Source of the DNA: Xanthomarina sp. F2636L
GTDB lineage: Bacteria; Bacteroidota; Bacteroidia; Flavobacteriales; Flavobacteriaceae
Reading direction: 5' to 3'
NCBI RefSeq assembly: GCF_026410195.1
Contig: NZ_JAPMLM010000068.1
Coordinates: 377,001-441,000, forward strand
DNA length: 64,000 nucleotides
Below the pieces are notes generated by a model. That model saw only the letters and a list, made by a program, of their open reading frames with translations, was not told the DNA's origin and did no database searches. The position numbers were made by a program, and so were the translations under genes. How positions within the stretch are numbered: position 1 is the first letter of the stretch; each line of letters opens with the position of its first letter. Shown here piece by piece: positions 42,099-52,600 of this stretch.

Positions 42099-43058
42099 AT
42101 GAAAAACAAATTTATAGTTTTAGCAGTTTCTACCTTGCTGGCAAGCGCTTGCGTGTCTCCAAAAGTGTATAAAGATCTTGAAAGTAAATATAGCACCTTA
42201 AAAGATGAAAACAGAGAGTTAAAAAGTGATAACGAAAGTTTGACAACTGCTAAAAATGCAACTCAAAACGAGCTAGACCAATTACAAAATGCATATAATG
42301 AAGTAATTGCAGACAGGGATAAGCTGCAAGCAGATTACAATGCTACTAAAGCGAATTTAGAAAATTTAAAAACGTCTTATGATGCTTTAGAAAAGAACAG
42401 CTCGTCTGCCATCGCAGATAATGTTCAAAAAAACAGAGAATTATTAGCACGCTTAGAGGCAAAGGAGCAAGCTTTAGAGACTGAAAATGCCCGATTAGAA
42501 TCGTTAAAAAAAGAACTGGAAGCACGTTCAAATCGTGTGGCAGAATTAGAAAGTATGATTGCTGCTAAAGACGCAGCCATGACCGAGTTGAAAAATGCTA
42601 TTTCAAGAGCATTAGTAGATTTTGAAGGCAAAGGACTTACAGTAGTGCAACGCGATGGAAAAGTGTATGTGTCTATGGAAAATAAATTATTATTTCAATC
42701 TGGAAGTTGGGCAGTAGGTACTGAAGGAAAAAAAGCTGTACAACAGTTAGGATCTGTGCTTGCCGTAAATCCAGATATTAATGTGTTAATTGAAGGTCAT
42801 ACAGATAATGTGCCATATTCTGGAAATAGTATTATGAAAGGAAATTGGGACTTGTCTACCAAACGTGCCACAGCTATTGTTGAGATTTTAAGACAAAATT
42901 CAGACATAAAGCCAGAAAACTTAACTGCAGCAGGAAGAGGTGAGTTTGCACCAATTGCAACCAATGATACCTCTGAAGGAAAAGCAAAAAACAGACGTAT
43001 AGAAGTTATTCTAACTCCTAAGTTGGATGAAATTTCGAAATTACTTAACGATATCTAA
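42099..43058 (+). CDS. OmpA-family lipoprotein with coiled coil
   Basis: 319 residues. A lipobox (LLASAC) anchors it to the outer membrane. A long coiled coil rich in Glu, Lys, Asn and Leu spans about residues 25-165. An OmpA C-terminal peptidoglycan-binding domain fills about 195-310, with IEGHTDNVPY and NRRIEVILTP holding the diaminopimelate-contacting residues. It should tether the outer membrane to the cell wall at a distance set by the coiled coil. It ends in a classic terminator with GAAA loop. Confidence 0.9.
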   Translation: MKNKFIVLAVSTLLASACVSPKVYKDLESKYSTLKDENRELKSDNESLTTAKNATQNELDQLQNAYNEVIADRDKLQADYNATKANLENLKTSYDALEKNSSSAIADNVQKNRELLARLEAKEQALETENARLESLKKELEARSNRVAELESMIAAKDAAMTELKNAISRALVDFEGKGLTVVQRDGKVYVSMENKLLFQSGSWAVGTEGKKAVQQLGSVLAVNPDINVLIEGHTDNVPYSGNSIMKGNWDLSTKRATAIVEILRQNSDIKPENLTAAGRGEFAPIATNDTSEGKAKNRRIEVILTPKLDEISKLLNDI

Positions 43059-43065
43059 ATAGTCT

Positions 43066-43094
43066 AAACGCGATTCGAAAGAATCGCGTTTTTT
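43066..43094 (+). terminator. Terminator after the OmpA lipoprotein gene
   Basis: An 11-bp stem (43066-43076 with 43081-43091) with a GAAA tetraloop is followed by six T residues in all. It lies 8 bases after the stop. Confidence 0.88.
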
Positions 43095-43149
43095 AAATTT
43101 ATATTTTTAAATTGCACTTAAATATCGTTAACGCTTTCCTATCTATAAT

Positions 43150-45327
43150 ATGAAACAACTTTTTTGGATTGTAATAATCTTAATTTTTATTTCTTGTGAA
43201 AACAATTCTAAGAAAGAAAGCTATGTCGATTCCAAAAAAATCATATCAGTTCATAAAGATGGTTATGTAGGCGACGAGCAATGTATGTCGTGTCATAAAC
43301 AGGCTTTTGATTCTTGGAAAGATTCGGATCATGACTTAGCTATGCAAGTGGCAAATGGAGAAACAATATTAGCCGATTTTAATGATGTTGAAATCACTTT
43401 AGATGGCATAACTTATTTTTTCAGCAAAAAAGACTCTGAGTTTTTTGTTCATATTAAAGAAATTGATGGTTCGGAAAATGACTATAAAATTTCTTATGCT
43501 TTTGGAATTTATCCTTTACAACAATATCTGGTGGATTTCGAGAATGGAAAAAAGCAAGCGTTGAGAGTAACTTGGGATGTTGATAAAAAACAATGGTATC
43601 ATCAATATTCAGGAGATGCTATAGATCCACACGACTGGATGCATTGGACAGAAAGTTCGCAAAACTGGAATACCATGTGCGCCGAATGCCATTCTACAAA
43701 TCTTCAAAAAAATTACATCCCCGACGAAGATAGATTTAATACCACCTGGTCTTCAATAAATGTTAGCTGCGAAAGCTGCCATGGTCCTGCAGAAAAACAT
43801 GTAAATTGGGCAAATAACTTACAGGACTCACTTCATAATAACAAATACATTTTAGCCGGGAATTCGCAATTTGCACAAATGAATATGTGTGCTACTTGTC
43901 ACTCTAGACGAGTTAAGCTTACAGAAAACATGGTGCCTGGAACACATTTTGAAGACCAGTATTTACTTCAGAATTTGTCTCAAGAGTTTTATCATGGCGA
44001 TGGGCAAATAGAAGCAGAAGATTATGTTTATGGTTCTTTCCTGCAAAGTAAAATGTATCATAACGATGTGACTTGTACTGACTGTCATAATCCACATTCT
44101 TTAAAATTAAAAGAAGTAGGTAATAAGTTATGTATGCAATGTCATGAGCCAAAATACGACCAACCTACACATCATTTTCATCCACAAAATTCAGAAGGTT
44201 CTCAATGTATTAACTGTCACATGACTGGAGTTACCTATATGGGAATAGATTATAGAAGAGATCATAGTTTTAGAGTGCCAAGACCAGACCAAAGTGTAGA
44301 ATACGGTACGCCAAATGCTTGTAATACATGTCATGCAGATAAAACCAATCAATGGGCAGCCAACAAAGTTGTAGAATGGTATGGAGCAAAAAGAGAAGCT
44401 CATTTTTCTGATGCTTTATTATTAAGTAGTAGAGATTATATAAGTAAAAAAGATCGGGATGGTTTAGACCTGTTTATAAACGACTTAAATTATCCTGCTA
44501 TTGCAAGGGCATCAGTTATAGACAATTTACAAATTACAGAATCCAGTCAATATCAGGCGCTTATTAAAGGTTTGGAAGATCCATCTCCTATGGTAAGATA
44601 TGCTGCACTTCAAAAATTTAGAGGGTTGAGTTTAGAAGATAGAACCTCCATTGCTTTAAAACATACAAATGACACCACAAAACTGGTGAGGATTGGAGCA
44701 GCACAATTGTTGTTGGATTTAGATTTTAATACTTTAACCAATGTTGATGTTAGTAATTTAGAAAAATCGAGAGACGAATTAGAAACTATGTTATATACTA
44801 ATGCAGATTTTTCCAGTGGAAGAATGCAATTAGGAGACTATTACCTTCAAACAAACGATGTTAAAACCGCAATTAAACACTATCGTGCAGCTATTAAAAA
44901 AGACAGTTTGTTTATTCCTGCCTATTCTAATCTTGCAAGTAGTTATAGTATAAACAATCAACCAGACGAAGCTTTAAAAATTTTAAATCTATTGGTCTCT
45001 AAAAGTCCGGAAACTGCCAGACCTTATTATTTACGAGCGCTTATTTACTTTGAGTTAAAACAAAATTCTTTGGCATTAGAAGATTTAAACAAAGCTATTA
45101 GTTTAGAACCAACAAATCCAAGATATCTTTATAACCTAGCTACCTATTATTATCAGAATAAGAGCTTTAATGAAAGTGAAAAAATAATCAATCAAGCTTT
45201 AAAAATAGAGGCTAATAATCCAGATTTTAAGTTTCTGTTGGCTTTAATATATCAGGAACAAGGAAAACTGGGAGCTTCCCGAAAAATAATGCAGGAACTC
45301 AATGTTCAGCCTGGAAGGTCCAATTAA
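43150..45327 (+). CDS. Octahaem cytochrome c lipoprotein with HEAT and TPR repeats
   Basis: 725 residues. After a lipobox (IFISC) the protein carries eight CxxCH haem sites: CMSCH, CAECH, CESCH, CATCH, CTDCH, CMQCH, CINCH and CNTCH, all before about residue 400, together with HDWMHW and other His that can be distal ligands, as in cytochrome c554-type proteins. HEAT-like helices follow (about 425-530), and then four or five TPR units (about 560-720, for example AYSNLASSYSINNQPDEALK). It should be an extracytoplasmic electron-transfer scaffold. No partner oxidase or reductase gene is adjacent, so the substrate is unknown. Confidence 0.9.
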   Translation: MKQLFWIVIILIFISCENNSKKESYVDSKKIISVHKDGYVGDEQCMSCHKQAFDSWKDSDHDLAMQVANGETILADFNDVEITLDGITYFFSKKDSEFFVHIKEIDGSENDYKISYAFGIYPLQQYLVDFENGKKQALRVTWDVDKKQWYHQYSGDAIDPHDWMHWTESSQNWNTMCAECHSTNLQKNYIPDEDRFNTTWSSINVSCESCHGPAEKHVNWANNLQDSLHNNKYILAGNSQFAQMNMCATCHSRRVKLTENMVPGTHFEDQYLLQNLSQEFYHGDGQIEAEDYVYGSFLQSKMYHNDVTCTDCHNPHSLKLKEVGNKLCMQCHEPKYDQPTHHFHPQNSEGSQCINCHMTGVTYMGIDYRRDHSFRVPRPDQSVEYGTPNACNTCHADKTNQWAANKVVEWYGAKREAHFSDALLLSSRDYISKKDRDGLDLFINDLNYPAIARASVIDNLQITESSQYQALIKGLEDPSPMVRYAALQKFRGLSLEDRTSIALKHTNDTTKLVRIGAAQLLLDLDFNTLTNVDVSNLEKSRDELETMLYTNADFSSGRMQLGDYYLQTNDVKTAIKHYRAAIKKDSLFIPAYSNLASSYSINNQPDEALKILNLLVSKSPETARPYYLRALIYFELKQNSLALEDLNKAISLEPTNPRYLYNLATYYYQNKSFNESEKIINQALKIEANNPDFKFLLALIYQEQGKLGASRKIMQELNVQPGRSN

Positions 45328-45367
45328 TTAGACAACGCTCTTTTAATTCACTTTATAAATATTCAAA

Positions 45368-46405
45368 ATGAAATATACCAACTTGCCACATACTAATATT
45401 AAAGTGAGCAAACTTTGTTTAGGAACCATGACTTGGGGAAATCAAAATACTCAAGACGAAGGATTTGCTCAAATGGATTTAGCAACAGATAAGGGTATTA
45501 ACTTTTTTGATTGTGCAGAAATGTACCCAGTTCCGGCAACAAAAGAAACCTATTCTATAACAGAACAGATAATTGGAAATTGGTTTAACAAAACGGGAAA
45601 AAGAGATCAGGTAGTTTTAGCAACAAAAATTGTGGGACCTGGAGATTATACAGCCCACATTAGAACCAATGGGTTTAGTCCCGAAGCTTTAAAAGATGCT
45701 GTTAACCAAAGCTTAAAAAGACTTCAAACCGATTATATAGATTTATACCAACTTCATTGGCCAGAACGACAAACAAACACGTTTGGAGTTAGGGATTATA
45801 AACATAATTCTAAAGATGCTTGGGAAGACAACTTCAAAGAAATTCTTCATACGTTTGATGGTATTATTAAGCAAGGTAAGGTGCGTCATATTGGAATTTC
45901 AAATGAAAAAGCTTGGGGAGCCATGCGTTATTTAGAAGAGTCTAAAGTAAATAATTTGCCACGAATGATTACTATTCAAAATGCGTACTCCTTATTAAAT
46001 AGAACCTTTGAAGGAGATATGGCAGAAATTGCTATCAGAGAAAACATGGGACTTTTAGCCTACTCGCCAATGGCATGTGGTGTTTTGTCTGGTAAATATA
46101 TAAAAGGTACGGATAGTAAAAATTCAAGACTTAATTTGTTTACTCGGTTTACCCGATATAGTTCGGCAGAAGCTACACAAGCAGCAAAAGCATATTTAAA
46201 AGTAGCAGAAGAACATAATATGTCCTTAGCACAAATGTCTTTGGCGTTTGTTACACAGCAACCTTTTGTAACAAGTAATATTATTGGGGCAACAAGCTTA
46301 GATCAACTTAAAGAGAATATAGATAGTATTCACATTAAAATAAATCAAGAATTGATTAATTCTATTGAAAAAATACATGCTATTTTTCCAAATCCTTCTC
46401 CATAA
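45368..46405 (+). CDS. Aldo/keto reductase
   Basis: 345 residues, an NADP-dependent reductase with the (beta/alpha)8 fold. Catalytic parts are FFDCAEMYPVP (Asp and Tyr), VVLATKIVG (Lys) and LYQLHWPERQT (His). The nucleotide region is near VRHIGISNEKAWG and SNIIGATSLDQLKENI. The long insert and size resemble the E. coli Tas branch. The substrate is unknown. It is a single gene, about 40 bases after the cytochrome gene. Confidence 0.92.
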   Translation: MKYTNLPHTNIKVSKLCLGTMTWGNQNTQDEGFAQMDLATDKGINFFDCAEMYPVPATKETYSITEQIIGNWFNKTGKRDQVVLATKIVGPGDYTAHIRTNGFSPEALKDAVNQSLKRLQTDYIDLYQLHWPERQTNTFGVRDYKHNSKDAWEDNFKEILHTFDGIIKQGKVRHIGISNEKAWGAMRYLEESKVNNLPRMITIQNAYSLLNRTFEGDMAEIAIRENMGLLAYSPMACGVLSGKYIKGTDSKNSRLNLFTRFTRYSSAEATQAAKAYLKVAEEHNMSLAQMSLAFVTQQPFVTSNIIGATSLDQLKENIDSIHIKINQELINSIEKIHAIFPNPSP

Positions 46406-46407
46406 AG

Positions 46408-46429
46408 AAATTAATTCTATTAATTTTTT
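46408..46429 (+). terminator. Possible AT-only terminator after the aldo/keto reductase
   Basis: An 8-bp stem of A and T only (46408-46415 with 46419-46426) is followed by T residues. It begins 3 bases after the stop. The stem is weak. The rest of the 46406-46639 gap holds only the short palindrome at 46535-46547. Confidence 0.35.
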
Positions 46430-46534
46430 GTGACATCCGAAATCTACTCAATTCAACGAAGAAAAGAGTAGTTCATCTATTAAACAAATGTTAAGTCATT
46501 CGTGAAATAGTTTTTTTATAATTTAGGTTTTTAG

Positions 46535-46547
46535 AATCTGTCAGATT
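46535..46547. promoter_or_regulatory. Short palindrome upstream of the adhesin gene
   Basis: AATCTG-T-CAGATT is a perfect 6-bp inverted repeat with a 1-base centre, about 95 bases upstream of the adhesin ATG. It could be an operator for a dimeric regulator, but chance is possible in AT-rich DNA. Confidence 0.25.
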
Positions 46548-46639
46548 TCGAGCAATCTTATTACAATTCTAAATAAAATATAATCTTAAGCTATTAGTAA
46601 TTAATGGCTTATATAAAATAACTAACCTATTTTTATAAA

Positions 46640-49600
46640 ATGAAAAAAATTACGCTATCTCTACTGTTTGGGTTTATTTCCTTGATTGGATTTTCTCAAA
46701 TAGGTTTAGTAGAAAATTTCGACGCTGGATTAACCTTACCTCCAGGATGGACTGGAACTGGTTATTCAGGAACTCCTTTTAACCCATGTAGTGTGGTTTC
46801 TCTTAGAGCCAATTTAAGTGCCTCTAACTTAACAGACGATTTAATATCTCCAAACATTGTTGGAGAATCTAATGGTACAGATTTAACAGTTGCCTTCGAT
46901 TATAAAATTGTCGATTGGTCTGCAGCAGTGGACCCTACACCTCCAGGTTGGGGACAATTTAATGTGCAATACTCTACAAACGACGGAGCAACATGGATTT
47001 CTATAGGCACCATAGATGACATCAATCATCAAACTGCAAACACCTGTGCCAACGTTAGTTATGTAATACCAGCAGCTGATGTTCCAATTGGAACCAATGT
47101 TAAGTTGAGATTTGAAAACATTTACTTTTCTGGAAACTATTATTTTTATATAGATAATGTAACGGCAACTCAGGTTGTTGTAGACCCTCCTTCTTGTTCA
47201 CCATTAATCAATCCTACAAATGGAGCTACAGGAGTAGCTATCACGGAAAACCTAAGCTGGCAACCAGCTACAGGAATTCCTTCAGGATACACACTTTCAG
47301 TTGGAACATCACCTGGAGGAACAGAATTAGTAGATAATGTAAACACAGGACTTTCTACAACGTATGATCTTCCTGATTTAGAATATTCTACAACATATTA
47401 TGTAAATATTATACCTTTTAATGATAATGGTCCTGCAGTTAACTGTCCGGAGCAAACTTTTACTACTGGAGCAGATCCTAATGCACCTGTAGACTGTAGC
47501 AGTGGTATACCAATAAACACGGTTTTTTGTTACACAAATAACGACACCACAACCTTTAGTTTTCAAAGTTCTGATGGCTCACCTTTAGTGGTTGTATTCA
47601 ATTCAGGAAGCACTGAAAATAATTATGATGAACTTATTATATTAGATTCTGATGGGACTACCAATTTAAATAATGCAACCCCCTATGGAGCTGCTGGTAA
47701 CCTAGCTGGTTTAATGTTTATTTCCTCTGGTGATACTATTACAGTGGGAGTCACTTCAGATGGTTCAGGTATTAGCTGTACAAGTAATCCTTGGGATTTT
47801 GATGTATATTGTTTAGATACAACTGCTTTACCAAATTGCGATTCTGTATTAACTACGCCTACTAATGGTGCAACAGATGTAGATGTAGCTACACAAATAA
47901 CTTGGACACAAGCATCTGTTTTTGTAACTGGATATTTTGTTTCTATAGGTACAACTCCTGGAGGAACAGATATTGCTAATAACGTAGATGTTGGAGATGT
48001 ACTTACATATACACCAGCAACAATTCTACCTTATGAGACTGTAATTTACGTTACTATTACACCTTATAATGACAATGGTTCAGCTGAAAACTGTATAGAA
48101 AACTCCTTTGAAACTAAGTTAAATCCTTATCAGTGTCCAGCAGAAGACCAATGTGTATTTACTTTCACACTTGAAGATAGCTGGGGAGACGGCTGGGGTG
48201 GTAATACCATGACTGTGTCTCAAGATGGGTTAGAAATTGAAATATTAGAATTAACTGGGGGATCAGGTCCAGTAGAAGTAAACATTCCTCTATGTGATGG
48301 CATCCCTTTTGAACTATTTTGGAATAATGGCGGATCTTTTGCAAATGAAGTTATGATATTTGTAACAGACGCCTTTGGTGATGTTATTTACACATTACCA
48401 GCAGGAAGTGGTGGATTAAGAGGAACCTTACTGTTTTCAGATATGGTTAACTGTACACCTCCTACATGTCCTAGACCATCAGATGTCACTGTTGGTGAAA
48501 TAAACATGACAGATGTTGAAATATCTTGGACAGAAACAGGAGCAGCTACTACTTGGGAAGTGATTGTACAACCTCTAGGAACTGGATATCCAGATGGTAC
48601 TGAACCAGAAATTATTCAAACTACTGATAATCCTTATTTATATGAAGGTTTAGATGCTGCAACACAATACGAAATTTATGTAAGAGCCGTTTGTGCTGCT
48701 GATGATTTAAGTGATTGGGAAGGTCCAGTAGCTTTCGATACAACAATTTGTGATGCGGTAGATCAATGTAATTTTACGTTTATTTTAGAAGATAGCTGGG
48801 GAGACGGCTGGGGTGGTAATACCATGACTGTGTCTCAAAATGGAATAGATCTACAAACTTTAACCTTATTAACTGGCTCTGGTCCATTAGAAATTCAAGT
48901 ACCACTTTGTGACGGCGTTCCTTTCGAGTTGTTTTGGAATAATGGTGGCTCTTTTGCTAGCGAAGTGATGATTTCAGTTACTGATGCCTTTGATGATGTA
49001 ATTTATACAATGCCAGCAGGAAGTGCTAGTTTACAAGGAACACAAATTTTTTCTGGTATTGTAAACTGTACACCGCCAACTTGCCCAAGACCGGACGATA
49101 TAACAATTGTGGATGTAAATCCAACATCTGTTGAGGTATCTTGGACTCCTGGGGGAGCTGAAACCACATGGGAAGTTATTGTTCAGCCTATAGGTAGCGG
49201 GTATCCAGACGGGACTGAACCTGAAATTATTCAAACTACTGACAACCCTTATTTATATGAAGGCTTAACTCCTGGAACAGAATACGAAATCTATGTAAGA
49301 GGTATTTGTGCTGCTGATGATTTAAGTGATTGGGAAGGTCCAGTGACCTTTAAAACACAAATCTCTGTAGATTGTGCTGCCGGACAAGTTATTAATACAA
49401 CCTACTGTTACCCTAATGGAACCAATGGTGTTTATGTTGAAATCTTTAGCTTTCAAGGTTCTGGAGGATTCCCTTTAAATATTTTATTTAATTCTGGAGA
49501 AATAGAAAACTGTTGTGATACCATCAGGATTTTAGATGGTGATGGTAATATTATTTACGAAGGAACTAATGGTGGAGATCTTACCGGTTTTGCGCTTACA

Positions 49601-52600
49601 ACTCCTGGAGATTCATTTACAATATTATTAGAATCTGATGGCAGTTTTAGTTGCGAAAGTGGCAGTAGAGACATATGGGATTTTGATGTATGGTGTCAAA
49701 CATGTATCCCTCAAACAGCAAGTTTTGATGTAATTAATGGAGACTGTATTACGGACCCTGACAATCCTGTTTTTGAAATTCAAGTAGATATTTCAGATAT
49801 GGGAGATGCGACTACTTTAGATATTACCGACAACCAAGGTAGTGCACCACAAACAGCTACAGAAACTGGAACTCTAGTTTTCGGACCTTATGCTGCAAAT
49901 ACCAATGTTATTATAACAGTAGCTAACGCAGATGATGCAAATTGTATTATTGAAAGTAATCCTTTAGCATTCTTATGTCCACCGCCACCTAACCCGTGCT
50001 CTATTGCATATGCTGGTGAGGATACATCTGTAGATTGTAACACTCCTGACGCCCTTTTAAGTGCAAACTTCCATTTGTACGGTCAGGACACTGAAAATTA
50101 CGATATTAATGCAATTGACACATGTCCTTCTCCTCCTGTAGATGGAGCAACACCTACAAGTATAAACATTGACGACAGATGGTCGGAAGTTTTAGACCTT
50201 GGTTTTGATTTTTGCTTTTATGGAGGCGTTTATAATCAGGTGATTATTGGATCTAATGGTGTAGTTAGTTTTGAAACACAACATGCCGGCACATATAATG
50301 AGTGGGACTTACAACCATTTGGAGGTGGACCATCAACTTTACCTAACACTACAAACACAACAATTACAGAAGCTAATATATTTGGTGTTGGGCATGATAT
50401 AGACCCATCTGTGTGTGGTAGTATTGATTATGTTGTACTTGGATCTGCTCCATATAGACAGTTTGTAGTTAACTACAATGCAGTATGTCATTTTGGATCT
50501 TCTTGTAATTCAAATACTTCAACATCTCAAATTGTACTTCACGAATCTTCTAATAATATTGATATTCATGTTATTAGTAAGCCAACTTGTACGTCCTGGA
50601 ACGATGGTCTTGCTGTTATTGGAGTTCAAAGTGTTGATGACTCTCAAGCGACAACACCTCCAGGTAGAAATACTGGGGTTTGGACAGTAACAGAAGAAGA
50701 GTCTTGGAGATTCTCACCTTCTGGAACACCAAATTATACTTTACAGTGGCTTGACGAAGAGGGTACAGTTTTAGGAACAGAAGAAACTGTAACAGTTTCT
50801 CCAACTCAAACTACCAACTATACTTTTGAAGTAACTTATGAACTATGTACTGGTGGTACAGCAACAGTATCAGATATAGTGGAGGTTGAATATATAAATC
50901 TTTCAACTTATGATGGTTCATTTGAAATAACAGCTTCTTGTGATGGTGCAACTTCTGTTATTCTTGGAGATACAGGAGGTACGTTTGCCTTCAGTCCAGA
51001 ACCTGGAGATGGAGCTGTAATAGATGAAGCAACTGGTGAAATTACTAATGGGGTTCCTGGAACTACTTATACTGTACAATATACAGTGGGAGAAGTTTCT
51101 TGCCCAGCTATAGTTACAGAATCTGTTACCATTCCTCTATCCGATGCTTCTTTTACGTTAATTGCTAATTGTGATGGCGCTATTGCTAACATAACCGGAA
51201 CTACAGGTGGAACATTTAGTTTCAACCCTGAACCAGGAGATGGAGCAAATATCGATCCTGTAACTGGAGAAATAACTAATGGTATTGTAGGAACTACTTA
51301 TACCGTAGAATACGCTACTCCAGAACCATGTAGTACATCAAGTACTCAAACTGTAACTGTTCTCGGAGTGGATGATGCGTCGTTTACTTTAACCGCAAAT
51401 TGTACGGGAGCAACAGCAACCATAACTGGAAATACAGGAGGAACATTTACTTTTAACCCTGTACCAACCGATGGCGCAACTATTGATCCTACAACAGGTG
51501 AGATTACAAATGGCGTTACTGGAGCTACATATACGGTTGAATATACAACCATAAGCGATTGCCCTTCAACAACTACAGAGACTATAACAATTCCTGATGT
51601 TGACGATGCGTCGTTTACTATAACTTCAACATGCGATGGTGGAACTGTTGTTATAACCGGAGACACAGGTGGAACATTTGCTTTCAACCCTGTACCAACA
51701 GATGGAGCAACTATCGATCCTGCTACTGGTGACATAATTAATGGAGTTTCTGGAACAACCTATACAGTTGAGTATACTACTTCTGGAACTTGTCCAGCTT
51801 CTAGTACTGAAACAGTAACAGTGTTAAATGCAGAAGATGCATCGTTTACTATAACACCTTCTTGTACTGGAGCTACTGTTATTATAACTGGAGATTTAGG
51901 TGGAACATTTACGTTCAACCCTGAACCTGGAGATGGTGCAATTATCGATTCTGCTACAGGTGAAATTACTAATGGTATTTCTGGAGCTTCTTATACAGTT
52001 GAATATACCACTGGAGGAGATTGTCCTGAAACAAGTTCACAAACGGTAACTCTAATCCCTGGTGGAAATGCAGCATTTACTTTAACAGCTAATTGTTTTG
52101 GTGCAACTGCAACGATAACTGGAGATACAGGTGGAACATTTGCATTTGACCCTGTACCTTCAGATGGTGCAACTATAGACCCAACAACGGGAACTATTAT
52201 AAATGGGGTATCAGGAGCGACTTATACAGTAACATATACTACTGCTGGAACATGTGTAATTACCAGTACAGAAACAGTAACTGTTTTAGATGCAGAAGAT
52301 GCAACTTTTACAATGACGGCAACTTGTGATGGAGGAACAGCAACTGTTACTGGAGATGCAGGTGGAGTATTTTATTTCAACCCAATACCTTCAGATGGGG
52401 CTACTATAGACCCAGCTACAGGGGAAGTTACAAACGGAACAGAAGGTATGACTTATTATATTGAATACGAAACTCCTGGTCCATGTTATGCTATAAGTGT
52501 TCAAACAGTAACTGTTTTAAACAATGATACAGAAGTCCTCTTTAACGTAACACCAACTTGTGATGGTGCTACTGTAGAAATTATTAGTGGAGATGTGACA

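Noticed and set aside
51346-51735. 129-codon open frame on the minus strand opposite the adhesin repeats
   Set aside because: It is the antisense image of two Ig-like repeats; its own Val/Pro/Ser repeat pattern follows from the coding repeat on the plus strand, and there is no promoter or family match.
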